In this document: in pieces, positions 31,745 to 40,865 of the stretch
Position numbering within the stretch: position 1 is the first letter of the stretch
Layout: each line of letters starts with the position of its first letter
NCBI RefSeq assembly: GCF_030815585.1
Contig: NZ_JAUSWY010000001.1
Span: 1,302,001 to 1,366,000, forward strand
Reading direction: 5' to 3'
Source of the DNA: Arthrobacter pascens
GTDB taxonomy: Bacteria > Actinomycetota > Actinomycetes > Actinomycetales > Micrococcaceae
Length of the DNA stretch: 64,000 bases
Translations under genes and position numbers: made by a program
Notes under the pieces: model-generated
The model's database searches: none
The model's input: only the letters and a program-made list of their open reading frames with translations
Told to the model about the DNA's origin: nothing

Positions 31745-31750
31745 CAGAAT
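31745..31750 (+). promoter_or_regulatory. -10 box of the zinc-ribbon gene, leaderless arrangement
   Basis: CAGAAT (one off TANNNT) is 6 nt before ATG 31757. The GGAGG that follows is too close to the ATG (1 nt) to work well as a ribosome site. Confidence 0.5.
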
Positions 31751-31756
31751 GGAGGC

Positions 31757-32113
31757 ATGCCGCGTTCCAACCGTCCCCGCCGTCTCACATCCGGAAAAGG
31801 TGGGGGACCCGCAGGCAAGGGCGCAGGTAAGAAAGGCGGCGGAGAAATACCCGAGCTGGACCTGGAACGGGCGCGGGCAGGAATCGCCCGCCGCGAAAGT
31901 GCTCCCGACGGCGAATGGATGGTCAGGACCATGACCGCCAAGAACGCCGAAAAGACGTACATCTGCCCCGGCTGCTCAACGGCCGTCCTGCCTGGCGTTG
32001 CCCACCTGGTGGTGTGGAAGGACGACCACCTGTTCGGTGCCGCCGCCGGACTCGCGGATCGCCGCCACTGGCACACCAACTGCTGGATGTCACGGAGTTA
32101 CCGCTACCGCTGA
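31757..32113 (+). CDS. Conserved actinobacterial zinc-ribbon-like protein
   Basis: A 118-residue protein of unknown function. The N-terminal 35 residues are Lys/Gly/Arg-rich; the C-terminal half has a likely metal site CPGC...HLVVW...HWHTNC. It resembles small proteins found beside nucS in Micrococcaceae. ATG 31757 is the natural start; a longer reading from 31643 would run into the nucS promoter region. It is divergent from nucS across 100 bp. Confidence 0.75.
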   Translation: MPRSNRPRRLTSGKGGGPAGKGAGKKGGGEIPELDLERARAGIARRESAPDGEWMVRTMTAKNAEKTYICPGCSTAVLPGVAHLVVWKDDHLFGAAAGLADRRHWHTNCWMSRSYRYR

Positions 32114-32141
32114 TAAGACCATCCGGTGCCGCGCAAGTCGC

Positions 32142-32147
32142 TAAGCT
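32142..32147 (+). promoter_or_regulatory. -10 box of the alpha/beta hydrolase gene, leaderless arrangement
   Basis: TAAGCT ends 7 nt before ATG 32155. Confidence 0.5.
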
Positions 32148-32154
32148 GGCAGGC

Positions 32155-32955
32155 ATGACTTTTGATCCGGCGTCGTACGAATTCAACCAGCCCACAGGTC
32201 CTTCGCCCATCCGTGCCTCCACGGTCCTTCCGGCCCGGCGCGAGAATGTGGAACTGCATACAGAGGACGGTCACACGCTGGTGGGTGAGCTCGCGCTGCC
32301 GGAATCGGGATCGATCCGCGCCACCCTCATTACCCTGCACCCGCTTCCCACCCACGGCGGATTTATGGATTCGCACGTGTACCGCAAGGCGTCCTACAGG
32401 CTTCCTGCCCTTGCCGGCATCGCCGTGCTGAGGTTCAACACCCGGGGAACGGCCTCTCCCCGCGGAACCAGCGACGGCTCTTTTGAGGAAGGGATCGGCG
32501 AACGGTTCGACGTAGAGGCTGCCGTCCGATTTGCAGTAGAGCGGCGGCTGCCCAACCGGTGGCTGGTGGGGTGGTCCTTCGGCACGGAGCTGGCGCTGAT
32601 GTACGGGGCGGTGGAGCCTGTGGCCTCCCAGGTGGAAGGAGCCGTCCTGCTCTCGCCCCCGCTGCACCGGGCCACTGACGCCCACCTGGGGCAATGGGCG
32701 GAGAGCGGCAAACCGCTGGCGGTGCTGGTGCCCGAACACGATGACTACCTCCGCCCTGCGGCGGCGGCCGAACGCTTCCGCCTGGTGCCCCAGGCCCGCG
32801 TTACAGGGGTCGACGGCGCCAAACACCTTTGGGTGGGTGAGAAATACGCCGGCCGGGCACTCAACGAGATTGTGGATGAGGTGACCGAAGCCGGCGCCGG
32901 TCCGGGCGGGCTTCCGCAGGAATGGGACGGCCCGGTAGCGACAGCAGTTGGCTAG
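32155..32955 (+). CDS. Alpha/beta hydrolase
   Basis: A 266-residue serine hydrolase: the LHPLPTHGG oxyanion region, nucleophile elbow GWSFGTE, acid in PEHDDY, and histidine in GAKHLW. The arrangement resembles the small peptidase/dienelactone-hydrolase-like group; the substrate is unknown. ATG 32155 starts the conserved region; an open reading upstream from 31915 overlaps the previous gene in another frame. It converges on the AI-2E permease gene 12 bp downstream. Confidence 0.82.
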   Translation: MTFDPASYEFNQPTGPSPIRASTVLPARRENVELHTEDGHTLVGELALPESGSIRATLITLHPLPTHGGFMDSHVYRKASYRLPALAGIAVLRFNTRGTASPRGTSDGSFEEGIGERFDVEAAVRFAVERRLPNRWLVGWSFGTELALMYGAVEPVASQVEGAVLLSPPLHRATDAHLGQWAESGKPLAVLVPEHDDYLRPAAAAERFRLVPQARVTGVDGAKHLWVGEKYAGRALNEIVDEVTEAGAGPGGLPQEWDGPVATAVG

Positions 32956-32967
32956 TGCCTGTCCTGC

Positions 32968-34284
32968 CTAGTGTTTGTCCTGGCGGACAATATAGATCTC
33001 CTTGACCAGCAGCAGGATGGCGGCGGCCGTGGGTATGGCGATCAGCGCGCCGAGGACGCCCAGCAGGCTGCCGCCGGCAATGACGGAGATGACAGCCACG
33101 GCACCGGGCACCGCAACCGCCTTCTGCATGATGCGCGGCGAGATGAAATAGGCCTCAAACTGCAGGTAGGCGAAGTAGCAGACCGCGTAGACGGCCGCGG
33201 TCTGCCACCCTTCGGTCAGTGAGACCAGGAGCACCACAACAGCTGCGATCAGGCCTCCCACCAGCGGAATGAAGGCAAGCAGGGCCACCACGAACGCCAG
33301 CAGGACGGCGAACGGGATGCCCAGGATGGTCATGACGATGAATGCGAACGTAGCGTTCAACAGTGCCACGCAGGCTTGCCCGATCACGTAGTTGCCCACG
33401 GAGCGCGTGATTTCCTCGGAGAGTGCCTCCACCCGGGCCCGCCGTGAGCGGGCTGCCAGGCGGTAGCCCCACTTCTTCATGGCAGGCAGAGCCGCCAGGA
33501 AGTAGAGGCTAAGCACCAGGACGATCAAGGTACCGAACAGCCCGTTGGCCAGGGTAGAGCCGAAGCCCAGCACCCCGCCGAAAATGCCGCTCATCGCCGC
33601 AGGATCGTTGACGAACTTGTTCAGCTCTTCGCTGATGCGGTCGCGCACGCCAAACTGGTCATCCAGGCTGCGGAAGAACTCGGAGTCGATGAAGTCGCGA
33701 ATCCAGACTGGCGCCTGCTGCACAATTTCGGTGACCTGTTCCACGATGGTGGGGATCAGGGTGGCAAAAAAACCTGTCACTGCAGTGATCAGCACTGTCA
33801 CGGCAACAAGGATGCCGGCCGGGCGCGGAATCCTCCGGCCTTCCAGCCACCGCACCACCGGATCCAGTCCCAGGGCGATAAAGAGGGCCGCAACGATCCA
33901 CAGCAGGAGCTGCGTGTTGTTGGAGCCGATCCAGTACAACAGGAGGGCCAGTCCAACGCCCACTGTGCCCATGAACCCCAGATAGAGCGGGTGCTGGGCG
34001 GACATTCTGGGCCCCGGGTTGCCGAACGGCGCGGCCGGCTGGCCGGAGGCATCTGTGTCAGCTTCGTGCTGCGAATATTCCGGCGGCATCTCAAAACGTA
34101 GCCGCGGCTGTGCCCCGGGCAGCGGCTGGCGGAGGCGGCGCAGGACAGATCCCAGAGCGGCTGCGGCGGACCCTGCCCGCGTGGCCCGCCCCGGCCTCGC
34201 CTGCCGCTCCGGCTTAGCCGGCAGGGGGTCAGCGGACGCTGGATTCTCCTGTCCCGCTGGGAACTCTTCCGTCTTGTCAGTCAC
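32968..34284 (-). CDS. AI-2E family transporter (PerM-like)
   Basis: A 438-residue membrane protein: a 100-residue Pro/Ala/Arg-rich cytoplasmic N-terminus, then about eight helices (MGTVGVGLALLLYWIGS, WIVAALFIALGLDPVVRWLE, and the C-terminal group with FAVLLAFVVALLAFIPLVGG). The family includes AI-2 exporter TqsA and Na+/H+ antiporters, so the substrate cannot be named. GTG 34284 is the start. The 207-bp divergent region 34285-34491 contains a 10-bp palindrome GATGATCATC (34335-34344). Confidence 0.88.
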   Translation of the reverse strand: MTDKTEEFPAGQENPASADPLPAKPERQARPGRATRAGSAAAALGSVLRRLRQPLPGAQPRLRFEMPPEYSQHEADTDASGQPAAPFGNPGPRMSAQHPLYLGFMGTVGVGLALLLYWIGSNNTQLLLWIVAALFIALGLDPVVRWLEGRRIPRPAGILVAVTVLITAVTGFFATLIPTIVEQVTEIVQQAPVWIRDFIDSEFFRSLDDQFGVRDRISEELNKFVNDPAAMSGIFGGVLGFGSTLANGLFGTLIVLVLSLYFLAALPAMKKWGYRLAARSRRARVEALSEEITRSVGNYVIGQACVALLNATFAFIVMTILGIPFAVLLAFVVALLAFIPLVGGLIAAVVVLLVSLTEGWQTAAVYAVCYFAYLQFEAYFISPRIMQKAVAVPGAVAVISVIAGGSLLGVLGALIAIPTAAAILLLVKEIYIVRQDKH

Positions 34285-34437
34285 TGCGTTTTGGGGCCTG
34301 TTCCGTGCGTGGCGCCGTCGCTGCGGGCCGGTGTGATGATCATCGCAAACACTATCAGCAGCCTTGTGAACAGCAGGGTGGGACGCCCGAGCCGTTGCCC
34401 CGAGCGGGGCCTTCTGCCGCCCTGAACTGAGCTATTG

Positions 34438-34456
34438 GTAACAAACTGGTTACTAT
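34438..34456 (+). promoter_or_regulatory. Dyad operator overlapping a -10 box
   Basis: GTAAC-N6-GTTAC (34438-34442 and 34449-34453) overlaps TACTAT (34451-34456), a good TANNNT -10, upstream of the 573-residue membrane protein gene. A regulator binding here would block the promoter (inference). Confidence 0.5.
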
Positions 34457-34491
34457 TGAAGGTAAACCCCCGCTGATGATAGGTGTTTCCT

Positions 34492-36213
34492 TTGCGTTTC
34501 AAGACTGCAGTCGCACTCGTGCTGCTCGGCCTCCTGACACTTCTGGCCGGTATCGGCCAGAAGACCATCTGGGCCCCGTCCGAGACCTTTACGGCCTCGG
34601 CTCCCACAGACGCCGCCGAGGCGCCGCTGACCGTCATTGACCAGAATCTCCGTTCGCTCCATGGCGGGACGGTGAAAATCAACATCAAGGGTGACGGCAA
34701 CTTCATCCTTGCGGCCGGCCGCCCGGATGATGTGGACGCGTGGGTGGGCCAGACGGCCCATAACACCGTCACGGGTGTTTCCGAAGACCAGAAGTCGCTT
34801 CAGGTGGAGCACGCGGGCGGCGAAGCCACTGCGCCCAGCCCCGCCGGGTCCGATCTGTGGGTTTCCAGCGAAAATGCTAGCGGCGAACTGGACTACTCCT
34901 GGACTCCTCCCGCAGATGGTGACTGGTCGCTGTTGCTCGCCTCCGACGGCACAAAGCCCGCCCCGTCTTCCATCTCCATGACGTTCCCGAACGATACGGC
35001 CACGCCGTGGGCCGTTCCCCTGATGGTTATTGGCGGACTGCTGGTCCTCGCCGGTATTGCCCTGGCTGTTCTCTCTGCGCGGAAGCCGAACGGTGAGAGC
35101 GGGGGCGGCAGCGGCCAGGGAAGCCTCTTCGCCAAGCGGGCACGGGCCAAGGCTGAGGCCCGCGCTGCGGCACGGCTGCCCAGGGTGACGCCCGGCGGAG
35201 CCACCGCCACCGGCATTCTCACCGCCGCTGTCACGGCCGCGGTTCTGGCCGGAACGGGTGCTGCGGCCAACGCCACCACAACGCCTGCCCCGGCTCCGTC
35301 CACGGAGTCCGCTGCCGGCGCCGCCCCAGCGTCACCCGTCCTCATTGACTCCCAGTTCCGGCGCATCCTGGAGCAGGTATCAAGTGCCACCGATGCCGGA
35401 GATGCGGCCAAGGACGCCAGCAAGCTTGCCGACCGCGTGGCTGGAACTGAGCTGGAGGTCCGCACCCAGAACTACAAGATCCGGTCAGAGGTGGGATCGT
35501 ACGAGGCCCGCATGCCGGTGCGCTCGACGAAGCTCCTCACCACTGTGGTGACCAGCGGACGCGCATGGCCGAGGTCTGTCATGGCTGTCACCCAGGGCGA
35601 GGGGAACGTTGTTCCGCAGCTGCTGACGCTGGTCCAGCCGTCGCCGCGTGAGAACTACAAACTGGTGGAGACCACGCCGCTTCAGCCGGGAACCACATTC
35701 CCATCGATCGCCCGGGGCGGAACCCAAACGCTGGCGGCCAATGACAAGTCAGGCCTGGCTTACAGCGGCGAGGAGGCCCTGGCCGGTCTCGCCGACCGCC
35801 TGAGCACGGCAGATTCAAGCTTCAAGGACAAGCTGGTGGAAGGCGAATCCTCGCCGTACATCGCCGATACCCTGTCCTACCAGGCTGAAGTGGTGAAGTC
35901 AGGCGAGAACGGCAACTTTTCCTTCACCCACAAAGTAGTGCCCGAAAGCACCGTGGTGTTCCGCACAGCCGACGGCGGGGCACTGGTCCTGGGCCGCATC
36001 AACTTCGGGTTTGACGGCACGCCCAAGGCATCCGGCGACAAACTGACCATCGGTGACGACGCCGCCGCGCTTGCCGGCGGCAAGGAGACCACCACCGGAA
36101 TGGTCCTGAGTTTCGCTGAGTCGATGGCTGTCTATATTCCGCCTGCCGGTTCAAGTGATCCCATGAAGCTGGTGGCCGCAACCCGCGGGCTGGTTGGCGC
36201 AAGCTTCAAGTAG
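34492..36213 (+). CDS. Membrane/secreted protein of unknown function
   Basis: A 573-residue protein I do not recognise. A signal-anchor helix (AVALVLLGLLTLLAGIG) is followed by an extracytoplasmic domain (residues 25-175) rich in small residues, then a helix (WAVPLMVIGGLLVLAGIALAVL), a basic Ala/Arg-rich cytoplasmic stretch (AKRARAKAEARAAARL), a third helix (TAAVTAAVLAGTGAAAN), and a C-terminal extracytoplasmic domain of about 300 residues (RAWPRSVMAVTQGEG; YSGEEALAGLADRL). TTG 34492 is chosen because AGG (34481-34483) is 8 nt upstream; GTG 34483 is an alternative. A glycan- or cell-wall-related role is possible, but there is no direct evidence. Confidence 0.75.
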   Translation: MRFKTAVALVLLGLLTLLAGIGQKTIWAPSETFTASAPTDAAEAPLTVIDQNLRSLHGGTVKINIKGDGNFILAAGRPDDVDAWVGQTAHNTVTGVSEDQKSLQVEHAGGEATAPSPAGSDLWVSSENASGELDYSWTPPADGDWSLLLASDGTKPAPSSISMTFPNDTATPWAVPLMVIGGLLVLAGIALAVLSARKPNGESGGGSGQGSLFAKRARAKAEARAAARLPRVTPGGATATGILTAAVTAAVLAGTGAAANATTTPAPAPSTESAAGAAPASPVLIDSQFRRILEQVSSATDAGDAAKDASKLADRVAGTELEVRTQNYKIRSEVGSYEARMPVRSTKLLTTVVTSGRAWPRSVMAVTQGEGNVVPQLLTLVQPSPRENYKLVETTPLQPGTTFPSIARGGTQTLAANDKSGLAYSGEEALAGLADRLSTADSSFKDKLVEGESSPYIADTLSYQAEVVKSGENGNFSFTHKVVPESTVVFRTADGGALVLGRINFGFDGTPKASGDKLTIGDDAAALAGGKETTTGMVLSFAESMAVYIPPAGSSDPMKLVAATRGLVGASFK

Positions 36214-36272
36214 GGCGGCCGCCGCCAAGACGGCGCCAACTACGGATTACCCCGGGCAGCGGTCGGAGTGGC

Positions 36273-36278
36273 TAGAGT
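36273..36278 (+). promoter_or_regulatory. -10 box of the thioredoxin/TPR gene, leaderless arrangement
   Basis: TAGAGT ends 7 nt before ATG 36286. Confidence 0.5.
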
Positions 36279-36285
36279 GGAAAGC

Positions 36286-37296
36286 ATGAGTTCGCCTGCT
36301 TCCCGCCCAGTCCCTCCAGCCGCTGCCAGCCCGCTTAACTTGCGAGGCGCCGTCGACCTTTCCGCGCTGAAACAGCGCCCCGCGCCGCCTGCGCCGGCGG
36401 AACGCAGTCCGGGAAGCGCCGCTCCAGGCGGCGGCCCGGGCGGCGCCGCGGAGTCAGGGGCCCCTGATGCCGGCGCGCCTCCGCTGCGGGTCAACGTCAC
36501 GGAGGGAAATTTCCAGGAGCTGGTGGAGCTTTCCGCCCAGGTGCCGGTGGTCTTCGCGCTGTGGGCCGGCTATTCACCGGAATCTGCCCAAATGCTGGAC
36601 ACCCTCGAGCGCGTGGTGGGCAGCTACGCCGGCCGCCTGGTGCTTGCTGCAGCGGACATCGACGCATTCCCGCAGCTCGCGCAGGCTTTCCAGGTGCAGG
36701 CCGTACCCACCGCGGTGGCCGTCCTCAAGGGCCAGCCCGTGCCGCTGTTCCAAGGCGGCGCCGACGAAGCCCAAATGCGCAGCCTGCTTGAGGAACTGCT
36801 GAAGGTGGCCGCTGCCAACGGGGTCACCGGAAGCCTCGGCGGCAAGGCGCCGGAGGACGCAGACCCCGCGCCGCTTCCCCCGCTGCACCAGGCAGCCTTC
36901 GACGCCATCGAAGCGGGGGACTATGAAGCCGCCGCCGCAGCCTACCGCCAGGCGCTCCTGGAAATGCCCGCAGATGCGGAGGCCAAGACCGGCCTTGCCC
37001 AGGTGGAACTGATGGCACGGCTTCAGCCGCTGTCCGTCCAGGACACCGAGGAGCTGCGCACACTGGCGGCCGACGAACCGGACAACCTGGATGCCCAGCT
37101 GAGCGTTGCGGACCTGGACGTCGGCGGCGGACATGTAGAAGACGGCCTGAACCGCCTTGTCAGCTTTATCGGGCGCAACTTCGGCCCGGAACGCGAAACT
37201 GCGCGCATCCGGCTCCTTGAACTCTTCGAGGTGGTTGGCACCTCGGACGAGCGCGTTGCCAAAGCCCGCCAAGGCCTGGCGAGAGTGCTGTTTTAG
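36286..37296 (+). CDS. YbbN-like thioredoxin-fold/TPR protein (CnoX type)
   Basis: A 336-residue protein: Pro/Ala/Gly-rich N-terminus, thioredoxin fold (residues 70-180) and C-terminal TPR-like repeats (QAAFDAIEAGDYEAAAAAYRQAL). The active-site segment reads LWAGYSPES, with neither cysteine of CxxC, so it cannot act as a redox thioredoxin; E. coli YbbN/CnoX is a holdase chaperone, and this is a fair analogy. ATG 36286 is preferred over GTG 36268, which lies just before the -10 box. The stop overlaps the next GTG by one base. Confidence 0.83.
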   Translation: MSSPASRPVPPAAASPLNLRGAVDLSALKQRPAPPAPAERSPGSAAPGGGPGGAAESGAPDAGAPPLRVNVTEGNFQELVELSAQVPVVFALWAGYSPESAQMLDTLERVVGSYAGRLVLAAADIDAFPQLAQAFQVQAVPTAVAVLKGQPVPLFQGGADEAQMRSLLEELLKVAAANGVTGSLGGKAPEDADPAPLPPLHQAAFDAIEAGDYEAAAAAYRQALLEMPADAEAKTGLAQVELMARLQPLSVQDTEELRTLAADEPDNLDAQLSVADLDVGGGHVEDGLNRLVSFIGRNFGPERETARIRLLELFEVVGTSDERVAKARQGLARVLF

Positions 37297-38393
37297 TGCC
37301 GGCTCTCTTCCAGCCGCTCAAGCTGCGCTCATTGGAGCTCCAGCATCGCGGCTGGGTGTCACCCATGTGCCAGTACAGCTGCAGTCCCGACGCCGCCCCC
37401 GGACTTCCGAACGACTGGCACCTGATGCATTTGGGATCCTTCGCCGCTGGCGGCGCCGCGCTGATCCTCACCGAAGCTGCGGCCGTGAACGCGGAGGGCC
37501 GGATCAGCCCGCGTGACGCCGGGCTGTACAACGACGAGCAGGCCGAAGCATGGCAACGGATAACCTCGTTTGTGCACAAGCACGGCGCAGCAGAGGCGAA
37601 GATCGGTGCCCAGCTTGCCCACGCCGGCCGGAAGGCCTCTACGTACTGGCCGTTCTCCGGCCAGCGGGGCAGCGTGCCTGAGTCCGACGGCGGCTGGACC
37701 ACCGTGGGACCGTCCCCGTTGGCCTTTGACGGCTATGCAGAGCCCGCCGGGATGAGTGAGGACCAGATCAACGGTGTGGTTGCCGATTTCGCTGCCGCCG
37801 CCGTCCGTGCCGTTGACGCCGGGTTTGACACGCTTGAAGTCCATGGTGCGCACGGCTATCTGCTGCACCAGTTCCAGAGTCCGCTGGCTAACACCCGGAC
37901 GGATGCATGGGGCGGTGATGAAACCGGGCGGAACCGCCTGATGCTCGCCGTGATAGATGCTGTCCGCGATGCCATCCCTGAATCCATGCCGCTGCTGCTC
38001 AGGATTTCGGCCACGGACTGGGCAGAGGGCGGGATTGATATTGAGGCCTCGGTGCGCCTGGTTGAGCAGGCGGCAGAGCATGGCGTGGACCTGGTGGACG
38101 TTTCCAGCGGGGGAGCCGTCGCCCACCAGCAGATCAAGCCCGGCCCCGGCTATCAGACAGGATTCTCCGCACGGATCCGGCGGGAAGCCGGTGTTCCCAC
38201 CGGAACCGTAGGCCTGCTTACCTCCGCAGGACAGGCCGAGCACGCCCTGGCCACCGGGCAGGCAGACGGTGTGTTCATCGCCAGGGCCGCCCTGCGCGAC
38301 CCGCATTGGTGGCTGCGTGCCGCCTTTGAACTGGGCCATGACATTAGCTGGCCGCCCCAATACGAACGCGCCCTGCCACGGCATGCGTTTTAG
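37296..38393 (+). CDS. NADH:flavin oxidoreductase, Old Yellow Enzyme family (YqjM-like)
   Basis: A 365-residue FMN-dependent ene-reductase. YqjM-class features include the active-site cysteine in SPMCQYSC, HAGRKAS, the substrate-binding pair in EVHGAHGYLLHQF, and NTRTDAWGG. It reduces activated C=C bonds in vitro; the physiological substrate is unknown. GTG 37296 overlaps the preceding stop (TAGTG), so it is translated with the YbbN-like protein. Confidence 0.93.
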   Translation: MPALFQPLKLRSLELQHRGWVSPMCQYSCSPDAAPGLPNDWHLMHLGSFAAGGAALILTEAAAVNAEGRISPRDAGLYNDEQAEAWQRITSFVHKHGAAEAKIGAQLAHAGRKASTYWPFSGQRGSVPESDGGWTTVGPSPLAFDGYAEPAGMSEDQINGVVADFAAAAVRAVDAGFDTLEVHGAHGYLLHQFQSPLANTRTDAWGGDETGRNRLMLAVIDAVRDAIPESMPLLLRISATDWAEGGIDIEASVRLVEQAAEHGVDLVDVSSGGAVAHQQIKPGPGYQTGFSARIRREAGVPTGTVGLLTSAGQAEHALATGQADGVFIARAALRDPHWWLRAAFELGHDISWPPQYERALPRHAF

Positions 38394-38465
38394 TCCTTAG
38401 TGAGTCAGTCCGTACGCCTTTGTCCCTACTCCTCGGGGACGACCCCCTCAGGTGTGCGGTAGGTC

Positions 38466-38471
38466 TAGGGT
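38466..38471 (+). promoter_or_regulatory. -10 box of the ABC ATPase gene, leaderless arrangement
   Basis: TAGGGT ends exactly 6 nt before ATG 38478. Confidence 0.6.
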
Positions 38472-38477
38472 GGCAGT

Positions 38478-39272
38478 ATGACTGCTCCGCATGCTGATCC
38501 GGTGGCGCACGCCGGCACGGTTCCAGCCCTGTCCATCCGTGGCCTCGCCAAGAGATTCGGCGGAAAAATCGCCGTGGACGGCATCAGCCTCGACGTGCCG
38601 GCTGGCTCGTTTTTTGGCATCGTAGGCCCCAATGGCGCCGGCAAAACCACCACCCTGTCAATGGCAACGGGTCTTCTGCGTCCCGACTTCGGCACTGCCG
38701 TGGTCCACGGAGTGGATGTCTGGTCCAGGCCGCTGGAGGCCAAAAGGCTGATGGGCATACTCCCTGACGGAGTCCGCCTCTTTGACCGGCTCACCGGCGA
38801 ACAACTGGTGACCTATGCGGGACTGCTCCGGGGGATGGACAAGGATGTGGTCTCCCCGCGGGTAGCGGAGCTCCTGTCCGCCCTGGACCTCAGCCAGGAT
38901 GCCGGCACACTCGTGGTGGATTATTCGGCAGGCATGACCAAGAAGATCGCGCTCGCTTCTGCCCTGATCCACGCTCCGCGGCTCCTGGTGCTGGATGAGC
39001 CGTTCGAATCTGTGGACCCCGTTTCGGCGTCCAATATCCGCGCCATCCTGGACCGCTATGTGGCCTCCGGCGGCACGGTCATCGTCTCCAGCCACGTCAT
39101 GGACCTGGTCCAGCGTATGTGCGACCACGTGGCGGTGGTGGCGGCCGGCAGGCTGCTGGCGGCCGGGACGGTGGATGAGGTACGCGCGGGTGCTTCCCTC
39201 GAGGACAGGTTCGTCGATCTGGTGGGCGGCCGGAACCATACGGAAGGCCTGGAATGGTTGCGCACCTTCTGA
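38478..39272 (+). CDS. ABC transporter ATP-binding protein (ABC-2 type)
   Basis: A 264-residue nucleotide-binding subunit: Walker A GPNGAGKTT, the degenerate signature DYSAGMTKK in place of LSGGQ, and Walker B LLVLDEPFESVDP. It couples ATP hydrolysis to the permease encoded next, which overlaps it by 19 bp. ABC-2 exporters of this kind move lipids, polysaccharides or drugs; no substrate is indicated. Confidence 0.93.
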   Translation: MTAPHADPVAHAGTVPALSIRGLAKRFGGKIAVDGISLDVPAGSFFGIVGPNGAGKTTTLSMATGLLRPDFGTAVVHGVDVWSRPLEAKRLMGILPDGVRLFDRLTGEQLVTYAGLLRGMDKDVVSPRVAELLSALDLSQDAGTLVVDYSAGMTKKIALASALIHAPRLLVLDEPFESVDPVSASNIRAILDRYVASGGTVIVSSHVMDLVQRMCDHVAVVAAGRLLAAGTVDEVRAGASLEDRFVDLVGGRNHTEGLEWLRTF

Positions 39273-40825
39273 GGCTCAAGCTGACCCTGCTCCGCAACGG
39301 CCTGCGGCGGAGCCCCTGGCAGCTGGTTGGCATGGCCTTCGGCGGACTGTATGCGCTGGGGCTGGTGGGGGCGCTGGTGCTGGCGCTTGTGCTGCTCCGC
39401 CAAGAAGACAGTGAGCTCGCGCAGACTGCCGTGGTGCTGGGCGGTTCGGCGGCCATCCTGGGCTGGGGCATCATCCCGGTGGTGGCCTCGGCGGCAGACC
39501 TGACCCTCGATCCGTCCCGCTTTACAACGTCCGCCATCCCGATGCGGCAGCTGTTGGCCGGGCTGGCCCTCGGGGGCCTCATTGGCATTCCGGGCCTGGC
39601 CACGGCGCTCGTGGCGCTCGCCACCGTCTGGACCTGGTCCCGCGGCGTGTTCCCCGGACTGGCGGCGCTCGTCGGGGCCGCCCTGGGGGTCCTTAGCTGC
39701 ATTGTCCTGTCCAAGGTGGTGACGACGGCAACGGCCAGCCTTGCCGCGTCCCGCCGTTTCAAGGATGTCAGCGCCATTGCCTTTATGGTTCCTTTGGTCC
39801 TGATGGGGCCCATCGTGGCAGGAGTGTCCCGGGGGATCTCAGCCTCCGCCGGCTTTCTGCCGGAGCTTGCCCGGACTCTGGCCTGGACGCCGCTGGGCGC
39901 GGCGTGGTCCCTCGGCGGTGACATCGCGGCAGGACGGCCAGGTGATGCGGCTGCCAAGTTGCTCGTCGCACTGGCCACGCTGGCCGGCCTTGCCTGGTGC
40001 TGGAAGGTCCTCCTGGAACGGGCCCTGGTTAATCCGCCGTACGCGGGAAGCGGAAGCAGGAAGGGCGGGAAAATGGGACTTTTCGGTCTCCTGCCCGCAA
40101 CGCCGGCCGGCGCGGTGACAGCACGGTCGTTGACCTATTGGCTCCGGGATCCGCGCTATGCCGGCTCCCTGGTGGTCATTCCCTTGTTGCCCATCCTGCT
40201 GCTGTTCCAGGGAAGCCAGTCCGGTGACTACGGCAGCCTGGCGTTCACCGCTCCGTTGGCTGCCTTCCTGCTGGCCTGGTCCATCTCGGCCGATGTCTCG
40301 TACGACAACACGGCCTTTGCCCTGCATCTTGCAACCGGGGTGCGCGGCGTGGATGACCGCCTGGGCAGGGCCCTCGCCTGCCTGGCCTTCGCCCTGCCTG
40401 TGGTGCTCATTTTCGCGGTGGGACACCCTGTTTTTACCGGGGGATGGGAGGGATTGCCCGGACAGCTGGGACTCAGCCTCGGAATCCTGTTCACGGGGCT
40501 GGGGTTGTCGTCGGTGGTATCTGCCCGCTACACCGTTGCCGTTCCACTGCCTGGAGACAGCCCGTTCAAGAAGCCGCCGGGCAGTGTTGGCCAGACCATG
40601 GCGGTGCAGTTTGCCGGCATGGGGATCCTGGCGCTCCTGGTACTGCCCGAAGTCGCATTGCTTATCGCGCAGGGGGTTACCGGCAACCCCCTTTTCGGAT
40701 GGGTCAATCTTGCGGTGGGCCTGATGCTGGGACTGGCATTGTTTGGCGCCGGCGTCAGGCTCGGCGGACGATGGCTCGATGCGCGCGGGCCTGAACTCCT
40801 GGCCCAGCTGACCGTCAACCGCTGA
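39254..40825 (+). CDS. ABC-2 type transporter permease
   Basis: A 523-residue integral membrane protein with about twelve hydrophobic segments (PWQLVGMAFGGLYALGLVGA, LVGAALGVLSCIVLSKVV and others). It partners the ATPase with which it overlaps. Large actinobacterial permeases of this size are common but uncharacterised. Confidence 0.85.
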   Translation: MVAHLLRLKLTLLRNGLRRSPWQLVGMAFGGLYALGLVGALVLALVLLRQEDSELAQTAVVLGGSAAILGWGIIPVVASAADLTLDPSRFTTSAIPMRQLLAGLALGGLIGIPGLATALVALATVWTWSRGVFPGLAALVGAALGVLSCIVLSKVVTTATASLAASRRFKDVSAIAFMVPLVLMGPIVAGVSRGISASAGFLPELARTLAWTPLGAAWSLGGDIAAGRPGDAAAKLLVALATLAGLAWCWKVLLERALVNPPYAGSGSRKGGKMGLFGLLPATPAGAVTARSLTYWLRDPRYAGSLVVIPLLPILLLFQGSQSGDYGSLAFTAPLAAFLLAWSISADVSYDNTAFALHLATGVRGVDDRLGRALACLAFALPVVLIFAVGHPVFTGGWEGLPGQLGLSLGILFTGLGLSSVVSARYTVAVPLPGDSPFKKPPGSVGQTMAVQFAGMGILALLVLPEVALLIAQGVTGNPLFGWVNLAVGLMLGLALFGAGVRLGGRWLDARGPELLAQLTVNR

Positions 40826-40865
40826 CTCACCGCATGAAAGCCGGGCACCAGAAAGGGGATTGACC

